From Phycisphaerales bacterium UBA2266 (GTDB lineage Bacteria; Planctomycetota; Phycisphaerae; Sedimentisphaerales; Anaerobacaceae), in NCBI GenBank assembly GCA_002347125.1, contig DDXG01000013.1, forward strand, positions 4,869-15,889: 11,021 nucleotides of DNA, read 5' to 3'. The translations under genes were made by a program, and so were the position numbers. Position 1 is the stretch's first letter. Every line of letters starts with the position of its first letter. Positions 1 through 6,097 of the stretch are shown piece by piece. A model generated the notes under the pieces. That model worked only from the letters and a program-made list of their open reading frames with translations. It had not been told where the DNA came from and ran no database searches.

Positions 1-453
1 GCGGCGCAGACGGCCGAGGTGGAGTCGGCGTCACCGCGGTTGCAGTCACTGACGCGCCTCAGCGAGATGCAGAGCCGGGCGTTCGTGGCGGACTACGGCC
101 TGCCGCGGGAGTTGCCGGCCGTCGAGACCGTTGAGCAGATCGTCGCCGAGGACAAGTGGGAATTGGCGCGAAATGCCGAGGTCGATTCGCTCGAAAAGCC
201 CAACGGCTGGGACGTGGCCAACGGCCTGCTGGAGGTGGCGATCGGCGTATCGGGCCTGCTCGGCGGCGTCTATGGCGCCCGGGCGGCCGGCTACCTCCGC
301 AAGGCCCGCCAAAATGCCGCCGCCCTGCGGGAAATCATCACCGGCAACGAGCTGTTCAAACGCCAGAACGCCGACCAGGCCCAGGCCTTCAAAGCCGCCC
401 AAGCCGCCCAGTCGCCCGAAACCCGCCGAATCGTCAGCGAAATGAAGGGCTGA
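1..453 (+). CDS. Uncharacterised protein with one hydrophobic segment, 5' end outside window (possibly phage-derived)
   Basis: The reading frame is open from base 1 (A-A-Q-T-A-E before the GTG at 19) to TGA at 451-453, so the start probably lies upstream and this is the C-terminal ~150 residues. I do not recognise the family. A charged N-terminal part (NAEVDSLEKPNGW) is followed by a hydrophobic, Gly/Ala-rich stretch (LLEVAIGVSGLLGGVYGARAAG) that could be a transmembrane or amphipathic segment. The tail is rich in Ala, Gln and Lys and likely helical (NADQAQAFKAAQAAQS), ending IVSEMKG. Small proteins with a hydrophobic hairpin and helical tail occur among phage structural or holin-like proteins, but nothing here proves that. 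Base composition matches the GC-rich host genes and not the cassette downstream. The GTG at 19 is only a fallback start. Confidence 0.55.
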   Translation, partial: AAQTAEVESASPRLQSLTRLSEMQSRAFVADYGLPRELPAVETVEQIVAEDKWELARNAEVDSLEKPNGWDVANGLLEVAIGVSGLLGGVYGARAAGYLRKARQNAAALREIITGNELFKRQNADQAQAFKAAQAAQSPETRRIVSEMKG

Positions 454-511
454 GGCTCATCTGTAAATGCTTTATTTAGAAGGACTTATCATCGGATGAG
501 GCTGGGCGGGG

Positions 512-540
512 TTGACGCTGGGCGCGGTTGCGGGGATAAT
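512..540 (+). promoter_or_regulatory. Sigma-70-type promoter of the three-gene PIN cassette
   Basis: TTGACG (512-517) and GATAAT (535-540) are separated by exactly 17 bases, each 5 of 6 to consensus. Transcription would begin near 547, leaving a leader of about 135 bases before the first gene. The leader has a run of eight T (585-592). No other comparably good promoter lies between here and 2168, which fits one transcript for the three packed genes. Confidence 0.55.
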
Positions 541-681
541 ACATAGGCAGGCCCATGTTCCTGTGAGGAGAGTGAGTACTGCTGTTTTTTTTGCAGGAAG
601 CTGTAGCATTGTTATCTGAAAGCGGTTATGAAGGCGATACACAGAGTGTGACAGTAGAACGCCGTAAGGATGTTGAAGAAG

Positions 682-1359
682 ATGACGGAGTACCGGAACA
701 ACTATGCCAACCTGGTCGTCCTGGGCGGGTTCAATCCTGCTATTCTGACGCACGAGTTTCTTGTGAAGGAGTGCGATCTACAATTAGGTTCTGAGCCGCA
801 TCGCAGAGTAGAGCTCAATCCCGTTGTCAGCTCGCTTGAGTATAACGATGTCAGTTTCTTCGCGGATCTCGGTCGGCTTGAGATAAAGCAGAAGAATTGC
901 GCAGATCCAAAGTCCAGTTTCGTCGCAGATTATCTGGCCTGTTATATGGAGAAGCTCCCGTACACGCCGGTCACGAAATGCGGCACCAACCTGAGTTACG
1001 TTATCGGCCCCGACAAGACGCGGTTGGATCGGCTGAATGAGTGGCTCAGGACGGATCGCAGGCGATTCTATGGCCTCCTGAAACACCCTGTCATTAGCCT
1101 GGAGGTGTCGTTTCATCCGGAGGGAGATTCCGAGACCGTCGTCGGATGGGTCCTGAAGATGAAGTCGGACGATGGCAATGCCGTCATCACGCTTAAGACA
1201 GCGATTTCTGACACCCACTCAGGAGATGTGAGCGTCGATTTCAATTATGAGGTATCAGGACTCGATAAAGACAAGAGCCGTCTCCATGGAATGCTAAGGA
1301 ATTATGCGCCGATCGTGGACTTGTTCATGGAACAGGTTGGCGCGCTATTTGGGGCGTGA
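682..1359 (+). CDS. Unknown protein, first gene of the PIN-toxin cassette
   Basis: A 225-residue soluble protein of unknown function; I cannot assign a named family. Recognisable segments are GGFNPAIL (15-22), a segment starting NPVVSSLEYNDVSFFADLGRLEI (46-68) that alternates like beta-strands, LPYTPVTKCGTN (92-103), and a C-terminal helix ending VDLFMEQVGALFGA. The overall pattern (strand-rich N-terminal half, YTP...G.N turn, second strand pair near 131-170) vaguely recalls the sporadically distributed proteins grouped as TIGR04255, but this is a weak impression. There is no signal peptide or membrane segment. ATG 682 is preferred because AAGGA at 666-670 lies 11 bases ahead; ATG 670, four codons earlier, overlaps that motif and has no usable ribosome site. 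The stop overlaps or nearly touches the next start, so the two are probably translationally coupled. The gene is visibly more A+T-rich than its flanks. Confidence 0.7.
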   Translation: MTEYRNNYANLVVLGGFNPAILTHEFLVKECDLQLGSEPHRRVELNPVVSSLEYNDVSFFADLGRLEIKQKNCADPKSSFVADYLACYMEKLPYTPVTKCGTNLSYVIGPDKTRLDRLNEWLRTDRRRFYGLLKHPVISLEVSFHPEGDSETVVGWVLKMKSDDGNAVITLKTAISDTHSGDVSVDFNYEVSGLDKDKSRLHGMLRNYAPIVDLFMEQVGALFGA

Positions 1360-1724
1360 CTGTAATGTTCGATAGTACATTTGACAGCATGTCGCACGGC
1401 GAACGGGTATGTTGTTCACTGCTCGGTCTTGCTGGTGTTAAGCATGAAGAGTACTTGGCGGAGATGTACCGGACCATGGTAGATCGCTGTCTGGGCACGC
1501 AGGAAGCGGCGTCTTGGGCCTTTGGATCGAATCAGTGCACGGAACCGATACACAGGGAAGGCGTGTGGCAGTTCGACGAAGTGCTGAAGGCTCCGGTCCG
1601 TGAGCAGAACATGCGGGCCGTTGAGTTGCTGGACAAATGGTTCGCTGAGCCGGATGACGTGGGCCGGAAACTCTGGATGGAGTTCGATGCGGAGATGGAG
1701 GCTCATCCATTCGCGCTGGGATGA
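1356..1724 (+). CDS. Unknown small protein, candidate antitoxin for the downstream PIN protein
   Basis: 122 residues, acidic, no signal peptide, no recognised DNA-binding motif. The GTG at 1356 overlaps the preceding TGA by four bases (GTGA), a usual coupling arrangement; ATG 1365 is an alternative start three codons later, and neither has a good ribosome site. The N-terminal half holds four cysteines (19, 20, 45, 61). The last 35 residues (ELLDKWFAEPDDVG, then KLWMEFDAEMEAHPF) have the look of the flexible acidic/aromatic tail by which many small antitoxins wrap around VapC-type toxins; this is an inference from pattern and position only. The gene lies 12 bases before the PIN gene. No AbrB, ribbon-helix-helix or Phd/YefM fold is evident, so if it is the antitoxin it is not a standard VapB. 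Confidence 0.65.
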   Translation: MTVMFDSTFDSMSHGERVCCSLLGLAGVKHEEYLAEMYRTMVDRCLGTQEAASWAFGSNQCTEPIHREGVWQFDEVLKAPVREQNMRAVELLDKWFAEPDDVGRKLWMEFDAEMEAHPFALG

Positions 1725-1736
1725 GGACTTTCTGAA

Positions 1737-2168
1737 ATGGCGGCATACCTGCTCGATGCGAATGTCATTTCCTCTCTCATCAAAAGAAACGAGGACGGAA
1801 AGAGGGTCGGCGGAAGGCTTGCGGACGTCCTCAGACAGAACGCCACGGTCTTGATTTCGGGGGTCGTGTACTATGAGGTGGCGCGCGGCCTGCACCATCT
1901 GGCGAGCACTCAATCCGGGGCCGGCTCCCGGCAGTTGGCCTTCCTCATGACCTTGGCAGGAAATCTCAAGTGGTGTGACCTGGACATGGATACGTGGGAA
2001 GAAGGGGCGCGCTTGTGGGCGAAGTGTCGATCACATGGAACCCCTACGGGAGCTGGTCTGGACAAAGACGTGCTGATCGCGGCCCAGGCTAGACGCAATA
2101 ACGCTGTGATTGTGACGAACAACGCTAGGCACATGCGACTTCTGGAAGTTTCGCACGAGAACTGGTAG
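1737..2168 (+). CDS. PIN-domain ribonuclease, VapC-like toxin
   Basis: A 143-residue single PIN domain, normal length for a VapC toxin. The acidic active-site set is in order: D7 in YLLDANVISSL, E47 in VVYYEVARGL, D111 in LDKDVLIAAQA, and N129 in VTNNARHMRLL at the fourth position, where families carry D or N. Such proteins are magnesium-dependent endoribonucleases that cut tRNA or rRNA when freed from an antitoxin. GAGGA at 1723-1727 lies nine bases before ATG and overlaps the stop of the upstream gene, so translation is likely coupled. It closes a cassette of three co-directional genes; the immediately upstream 122-residue protein is the natural antitoxin candidate. Start and frame are secure; the cognate antitoxin and RNA target are not known. 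Confidence 0.9.
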   Translation: MAAYLLDANVISSLIKRNEDGKRVGGRLADVLRQNATVLISGVVYYEVARGLHHLASTQSGAGSRQLAFLMTLAGNLKWCDLDMDTWEEGARLWAKCRSHGTPTGAGLDKDVLIAAQARRNNAVIVTNNARHMRLLEVSHENW

Positions 2169-2480
2169 AGCACACGGCTGCGTCGAAGGGTCGGGCTGCT
2201 GGAGTTTCTATGGAGCGGGCGGTCTGGGGATCCGCAGAATCAAACGCGGCCGTTCAGGTAATGGGCGGCTCGCGACTGCCACCCGTGTCAAAGGCTATCC
2301 GAGGGACGGCGCACGTGTTCTCGCTTTGGCGGCAAGGGCGGGAAGGCGGGTGTTTCCGTAGGAATTGCATGGACGGAAAGTTGCGGATTGGGCCCGTGAC
2401 ATGGTTGACCCGGTGGATGACGGGGGCGTATGTTGGGGTCGAATCTTCAATGTGTTCCCGCTTTGTGAAAGGGTATGACC
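2169..2480. other. Gene-free interval between PIN cassette and exported methyltransferase
   Basis: About 310 bases with no convincing gene on either strand; frames that stay open here are side effects of GC-rich sequence. Composition moves back from the A+T-richer cassette to the GC-rich background. No intrinsic terminator follows the PIN gene. The only signal is the promoter candidate at 2405-2434. Confidence 0.5.
2405..2434 (+). promoter_or_regulatory. Candidate promoter of the exported methyltransferase gene
   Basis: TTGACC (2405-2410) and TATGTT (2429-2434) with an 18-base spacer, about 45 bases before the chosen ATG. The -10 match is moderate (4 of 6), so this is a suggestion only. Confidence 0.35.
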
Positions 2481-3161
2481 ATGTCGAGGCGTTTGGTGAT
2501 GGCGGTTTCGGTGGTGCTGGTGGGGGTGCTCCTGTGCGGGCCGGTCGGGGCCGGGCAGGGGCGCGCGTCGAGGGATGGGGCGGGCTATCGCGAGGGGGCG
2601 GACTTCGTGGTCCGCAATCTGGGCCTGCGGCGCAACAGCGTCGTGGTCGATATCGGGGCCGGCGACGGCTGGTGGTCGTCGAAGATGGCCGAGAAGCTCG
2701 GGCCCAAAGGTGTAATCCACGCCGCCGAGGTCGAGCAGGGCAAGGTCGATTCGATGAAGAGCAAATGGGCCGCTGTGCCGCAGATCAATCCGTACCTGTG
2801 CCCCACCGACGGCACGGGCCTGCAGGAGGATACCTGCGACCTGGCGTTCATCTCGAAGACGTATCACCACCTGGGCAAGGACGGCCGCCTGGAGTACCTC
2901 AAGCATCTGGCCAACGTTATCAAGCCAACCGGCCGGCTGGTGATTGTCGAGCAGCATTCGGCCCTGACGCGCTCCACCCATTCGGGCCACCCCGGCGAGA
3001 TCGCCGCCCAGGCCGAGCAGGCCGGCTGGATGACGCTCAAGGTCGTGATGATCCCCAACAGCGACCATTTCATGGCCATCTTCGTCCAGCCGGACGGCTT
3101 CCGCCAGCAGATCGAGAAGCAGATGGAAGCGGCCCGGCAGAAGCAGGCCGCCGGCCAGTAG
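2481..3161 (+). CDS. Exported class I SAM-dependent methyltransferase
   Basis: 226 residues from ATG 2481; AAGGG (2469-2473) lies seven bases ahead, whereas the ATG at 2475 is too close to it. Residues 1-24 form a signal peptide: RR, a hydrophobic core VMAVSVVLVGVLLCG, and a small-residue site near VGA|GQG. C19 does not fit a standard lipobox. The mature part is a Rossmann methyltransferase: motif I VVDIGAGDGWW (55-65), acidic residue E83 ending strand 2, a LAFISKTYHHL segment typical of motif IV, and KPTGRLVIVEQH as motif V/VI. The double His is seen in several small-molecule and UbiE-like methyltransferases. The C-terminal helix is rich in Q, K and A. Substrate unknown. SAM is cytoplasmic, so a real signal peptide would pose a cofactor problem; an uncleaved membrane anchor is the alternative. 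It stands alone, with no co-directional neighbour nearby. Confidence 0.85.
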   Translation: MSRRLVMAVSVVLVGVLLCGPVGAGQGRASRDGAGYREGADFVVRNLGLRRNSVVVDIGAGDGWWSSKMAEKLGPKGVIHAAEVEQGKVDSMKSKWAAVPQINPYLCPTDGTGLQEDTCDLAFISKTYHHLGKDGRLEYLKHLANVIKPTGRLVIVEQHSALTRSTHSGHPGEIAAQAEQAGWMTLKVVMIPNSDHFMAIFVQPDGFRQQIEKQMEAARQKQAAGQ

Positions 3162-3219
3162 CCCCCAGACCTCAGCCGTTTGCCAACGGAACGGCAACAC
3201 TCGATGCCGACACCGCCCT

Positions 3220-3246
3220 TGTCATGCTGAGCGCAGCGAAGCATCT
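3220..3246 (+). repeat. Dispersed GTCATGCTGAGCGCAGCGAAG-type repeat
   Basis: TGTCATGCTGAGCGCAGCGA followed by AGCATCT is a close variant of a short repeat I recognise from intergenic regions of many unrelated bacteria (general form GTCATTCTGAGCG..AGCGAAGAATCT). The ends ATGCT and AGCAT pair as a small hairpin. Only one copy lies in this window; the identification rests on memory of the motif. Confidence 0.5.
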
Positions 3247-3357
3247 CGCCCTCGCAGAGGATTCGACAGCGATTGCATGGTCGGCATCGTCGCCAAGCAG
3301 CATCACCACGAGCCTGCCCCCGATCTAATCGGCCGAGCGATGCGCCTGATGTTCTTA

Positions 3358-3387
3358 TGCCTTACGCTCTTGTGCCTTGTGCTCTTT
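3358..3387 (+). repeat. Two tandem 15-base copies
   Basis: TGCCTTACGCTCTTG (3358-3372) is followed directly by TGCCTTGTGCTCTTT (3373-3387), 12 of 15 identical. Pyrimidine-rich and non-coding; no function evident. Confidence 0.4.
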
Positions 3388-3401
3388 CGCCTGCCCCGTG
3401 C

Positions 3402-3453
3402 GGGTTCTGTCCGTCGGCCGGAGGGTGTGTATCGGCCGATGCGGACAGAACCC
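3402..3453. repeat. Long imperfect inverted repeat (19-bp stem)
   Basis: The left arm GGGTTCTGTCCGTCGGCCG (3402-3420) pairs with 3433-3453 (CGGCCGA, an unpaired TG, then CGGACAGAACCC) around a 12-base loop. All 19 positions pair, with one 2-base bulge. There is no following T run, so it is not a normal intrinsic terminator. It could be a REP-like or folded-RNA element, or a site recognised by a protein. Confidence 0.65.
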
Positions 3454-3636
3454 GGGCCCCGAATGGCGTGCGCACCGCTACTGATAAGGGCTTCCTACGG
3501 CTCCAAAACGAGCCACGCGGGCCTGGTCTTCCCGCATTCAACCCCTACGATGCGCCGTCGTTCCTTACTGTTCCAAGAATCTCCAAAGAACATAGGCATG
3601 ACATGCGGCGGTGTCATCATGCGTATGTAACGTCAT

Positions 3637-5442
3637 TTAGCGGGGGCCACCATTCCGCGAAAAACGCCAGACCGCGCCCTTGATAGTCATTGTTGGGTAG
3701 ACCTCGTCCACTCGCCAGAAGTAGTCCTGGGGCGTGGTGGGCCAGGGTTTCATGAATTCATAGCAACTAACCAGCGGCGTTGGGACAGAGCCCCTGTACG
3801 TGGGCGACTCGTGGGTGGCGTCCTGGACCGCCTCGAAATCGGACCCGAAGTACACGTCGTGCGACAGAGCGCCGTGGCCGGACTGCCAGGTAAGAGTGAA
3901 GTTGTCGGTAGACCCGCCATCGGGTGGTTGAGGGTCGGTGGCCTGGAAGCTGACGGCCGCTGTCCAGTTCGCCGCCATCAGCGCCAAGTCCGCCATGTCT
4001 ATTTTGCAGTCGCCATTGAGGTCGCCGGGTATGCGCACCTGGCAGAGGGGCGCGCCGAAGAACGACCGGCTCGCTTCGGCGGTGCCCCCGTAGACGCCCA
4101 TGTTGATGCGCCCGCCGTCGGGCCACGGCTCCAATAGGGGGAATATCATGGGGTCGCCCGCATCGATACAGGGGCTGGTGACGTCGTCTAGAACCCATTG
4201 GGCGGCGGCTGCATCCCAGCGGCCCGCCTGACTCTTGAGATGGTAGTCGCCATTGACCCAGATATCGTCGTAGGGGTAGTCGGGTGTGCCATTGTCCTCC
4301 CAGTGCCCGGGATCGACAAAACAGGGGTCAACGACGATGTTGCCGACACCAGGCCAGCCGCCGAACACATTGCTGTATGTGATCTCGACTTCGCTCTCAG
4401 GTCTCAGCTCAATCTCGTGACCGCCGTCCCAAAGGATGGAGTTGCGGATCCGGCAACGACTGGAATCGAGCCCAATGGCTGGCCCGCTGCCGGCGCGATT
4501 GCCCACAAACGTGCAATTGTCCACTTGCAGGCCCATGTCGGCGTACTCGCCATACACGGCGCGGGTGAAGTTTCCAACGAGGAACAAGCACTGTGCGAGG
4601 CGAACGAAAGGCGTCGAGGTTACGCGAATAGCTGTTCCCTGCGCTGGGTTGGGCGGGGGGAGTTTGCTATTACCGATGAACGTACAGCGCGTCACCGTGA
4701 GCTGTCTGTCCCGCTCACTCAGCACACAATAGGCGGACCCGCTCCTTTCGAAACAACATTCAGTCAGGATAGTCCGGCAGGATCGAGTTGCTACCCCGAC
4801 GGGACTATCCCTGAACGTGCAGCGAATGAGTTGAACGAGACCGGCGCTATTAGCCGTGACAGCTTTGGACTCACCCTCAAATACGCAGTCCTCCACGGTC
4901 AAATGGTCACAACGATAGCAATACAGAGCGCAACGAGAGTTGCCTGTGAAGGCGCAATGCCGGACAGTTGCGGCGGAATAGCCGACGTATATGCTGCCAC
5001 CAAAGTAGTTCGTGAAGGAGCAGTGAATCATGCGGCACCGTTCAATCGTGGGGCCGGCGTCTTGGCACTCAATGCCCCCGCCATAGAAGCCATATCCTCT
5101 CGTGATGGTCAGACCCGCGATGACGGAGTTGGCGTCTTCGCCGTTCTGGAGGATGAAGCCTCGATAGAGGTCCTGGCCGTCGATGATGGTGGCCTCGACC
5201 ACGGCTTCGTCGGCGGGGTTGGTGCTTCGGACGGTGATGGCCTTGCCGAGGAAGTCGATGTCGCGGTTTCCGGGACCGGTGTAGGTTCCGGGTGCGATGA
5301 CGACGTGGTCGCCGTCGTTGGCGTCGTTGATGGCGGCCTGGATGGTGGGGTACGGGTCGGGCACGTGCCGCTCAACCGCCCCGGCGACGCTCGCCGTCAC
5401 GGCCAGCAGGATCCAAAGCAGGATGTTCTTCTCTCTCTTCAT
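3637..5442 (-). CDS. Secreted right-handed beta-helix protein with dockerin-like loop and C-terminal FN3-like module
   Basis: 601 residues. Start ATG 5442 is chosen because it opens a clear signal peptide (MKREKN, core ILLWILLAVTASVA, cleavage near AGA|VE at 22); the frame stays open upstream to 5637 only by running through a repeat element. Residues ~28-60 (PDPYPTIQAAINDANDGDH, then VVIAPGTY) are the entry of a pectate-lyase-type parallel beta-helix (DUF1565-like). Repeated rungs of type CTFIGN / CTFVGN / CVFEGE follow to ~350, with a conspicuous Cys ladder. Then come DPCFVDP, SPCIDAGDP and INMGVYGGTAEAS, common closing elements in Phycisphaerae. Residues 473-487 (GDLNGDCKIDMADLA) are one EF-hand-like dockerin half-repeat with D474, N476, D478, D482 and D485. 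Residues ~503-598 (HDVYFGSDFEAV, YFWRVDEV) form the FN3-like module frequent in planctomycete secreted proteins. Probably surface or carbohydrate-associated; no catalytic residues can be assigned. Confidence 0.88.
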   Translation of the reverse strand: MKREKNILLWILLAVTASVAGAVERHVPDPYPTIQAAINDANDGDHVVIAPGTYTGPGNRDIDFLGKAITVRSTNPADEAVVEATIIDGQDLYRGFILQNGEDANSVIAGLTITRGYGFYGGGIECQDAGPTIERCRMIHCSFTNYFGGSIYVGYSAATVRHCAFTGNSRCALYCYRCDHLTVEDCVFEGESKAVTANSAGLVQLIRCTFRDSPVGVATRSCRTILTECCFERSGSAYCVLSERDRQLTVTRCTFIGNSKLPPPNPAQGTAIRVTSTPFVRLAQCLFLVGNFTRAVYGEYADMGLQVDNCTFVGNRAGSGPAIGLDSSRCRIRNSILWDGGHEIELRPESEVEITYSNVFGGWPGVGNIVVDPCFVDPGHWEDNGTPDYPYDDIWVNGDYHLKSQAGRWDAAAAQWVLDDVTSPCIDAGDPMIFPLLEPWPDGGRINMGVYGGTAEASRSFFGAPLCQVRIPGDLNGDCKIDMADLALMAANWTAAVSFQATDPQPPDGGSTDNFTLTWQSGHGALSHDVYFGSDFEAVQDATHESPTYRGSVPTPLVSCYEFMKPWPTTPQDYFWRVDEVYPTMTIKGAVWRFSRNGGPR

Positions 5443-5492
5443 AGTACTGTCTCTCAGAATCGACATGATGGTATGATTACGCAGGCCGGCTA

Positions 5493-5586
5493 AAGGGGTC
5501 CGGTACATTTTTTCGATATGCGGACGGAGAGCATTCAGGCGGGACGCACCGCAGGCGGTCGAGTCAAAAAATGTACCGGACCCCTT
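5493..5586. mobile_element. MITE-like inverted-repeat element, copy A (94 bp)
   Basis: Perfect 21-base inverted terminal repeats: AAGGGGTCCGGTACATTTTTT at 5493-5513 without its last base is the shared core form, and its exact reverse complement lies at 5566-5586. The centre (about 52 bases) holds a smaller hairpin ACCGC-AG-GCGGT (5548-5559). The same arm occurs at 8236 and 9315. It lies 51-144 bases upstream of the beta-helix gene start, probably in its promoter or leader. No transposase is present, so it would depend on one elsewhere; similar palindromes accompany IS200-like/RAYT transposases in other genomes (inference). Confidence 0.75.
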
Positions 5587-5640
5587 CAGTTCGCACACCT
5601 TGTCAACTCCCAAATGGCGAATCAAAACACGAGACACGCC

Positions 5641-5657
5641 GACGGCCGGCGGCCGTC
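5641..5657. repeat. Short GC-rich palindrome
   Basis: GACGGCC (5641-5647), loop GGC, then GGCCGTC (5651-5657): a 7-bp perfect stem with no T run on either side. Possible operator or structural hairpin; function not evident. Confidence 0.4.
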
Positions 5658-5797
5658 ACGACAAGGCAGGGCTGCTATGAAATGAAAGCGATATGATAAC
5701 GGCACTACGAGTATGACACGTCTTTGCCTGCCTACAATACAACACTACACGAAAACGTGCCCCCGTGTCAAGGAATATCCGCCGGCCAATACCCCAT

Positions 5798-5830
5798 GCG
5801 GGCACGAGCCCGCCCTCGCCCAGACGAGGG
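5798..5830. repeat. Two adjacent hairpins
   Basis: GCGGGC/GCCCGC (5798-5803 and 5808-5813, loop ACGA) is followed by CCCTCG/CGAGGG (5813-5818 and 5825-5830, loop CCCAGA). The two stems share base 5813. No T run follows in either direction. Confidence 0.4.
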
Positions 5831-5997
5831 CTGATGCCTGCGACGCGAATCATCCCGGCCCTTGCCTTCCGCAAAGGGCGCCACCCCGGAGGACGGCTGC
5901 GCTGTGCCCTTATGCCTTTTTCGGCCAGATCGCGGTTTTTGGCTCAAAAACGATGGTGGGGGGGGCAGGAAATTTGCCGGTCTTGCAGAGAATTAAC

Positions 5998-6027
5998 TTG
6001 ACTTGTGCGACGCCGGAGGCGTAGGAT
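5998..6027 (+). promoter_or_regulatory. Promoter candidate of the PEP-CTERM gene
   Basis: TTGACT (5998-6003, 5 of 6) and TAGGAT (6022-6027, 4 of 6) with an 18-base spacer, about 70 bases before the ATG. The spacer holds a small hairpin ACGCC-GGA-GGCGT (6010-6022) that touches the -10 hexamer. Confidence 0.45.
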
Positions 6028-6097
6028 GAGTATGTGAGCGTGCGGGCTTTTTGGCCGCTACGCATTGGATGCACTCTTTCTACATAAAGGAGATGTG

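Larger units (their letters stand above)
3162..3636. other. Gene-free region with dispersed repeat, short tandem repeat and hairpins
   Basis: About 475 bases between convergent genes. Open frames exist but lack ribosome sites and recognisable sequence, so none is called. It contains a dispersed repeat at 3220-3246, two 15-base tandem copies at 3358-3387, a long imperfect palindrome at 3402-3453, and a 6-bp hairpin (ATGACA 3598-3603 / TGTCAT 3612-3617) just past the end of the beta-helix gene. None of the hairpins is followed by a clear T run, so no intrinsic terminator is called for either gene. Confidence 0.5.
5443..6097. other. Divergent intergenic region with MITE-like element, hairpins and promoter
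   Basis: About 655 bases between the divergent beta-helix and PEP-CTERM genes. No gene is supported. It holds the inverted-repeat element at 5493-5586, a palindrome GACGGCC-GGC-GGCCGTC at 5641-5657, two adjacent hairpins at 5798-5830, and a promoter for the PEP-CTERM gene at 5998-6027. For the beta-helix gene, minus-strand TTGACA occurs at 5771-5766 with TAGTGT 18 bases further (5747-5742), a poor -10. A second minus-strand TTGACA at 5606-5601 abuts the MITE and has no -10 at normal spacing. Confidence 0.5.

Noticed and set aside
572..619. A 15-codon leader peptide from GTG 572 with T-run codons, as an attenuator
   Set aside because: GAGGAG is too close to the GTG, there is no terminator/antiterminator pair and no informative codon run.
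2210..3328. A long open frame of 372 codons on the + strand across the methyltransferase gene
   Set aside because: It is the out-of-frame shadow of the GC-rich methyltransferase gene: Arg/Gly-rich, low complexity, no ribosome site, and no family motif.
3277..3630. Two overlapping + strand frames of 117 and 136 codons downstream of the methyltransferase
   Set aside because: They cross a dispersed repeat, a tandem repeat and a long palindrome, have no ribosome site, and are Cys/Arg/Pro-rich without any known motif.
4198..5493. A 431-codon frame on the + strand opposite the beta-helix gene
   Set aside because: Antisense shadow; the minus-strand frame has a signal peptide, beta-helix rungs, dockerin-like loop and FN3-like end, all recognisable.
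5443..5637. An N-terminal extension of 65 residues on the beta-helix protein
   Set aside because: It reads through the MITE-like element and places the signal peptide internally; the start at 5442 explains the sequence better.
5871..5889. GCAAAGGGCGCCACCCCGG resembles the minus strand of 9215-9197 (16 of 19)
   Set aside because: Short, GC-rich and without similarity in the flanks; chance is likely in this composition.
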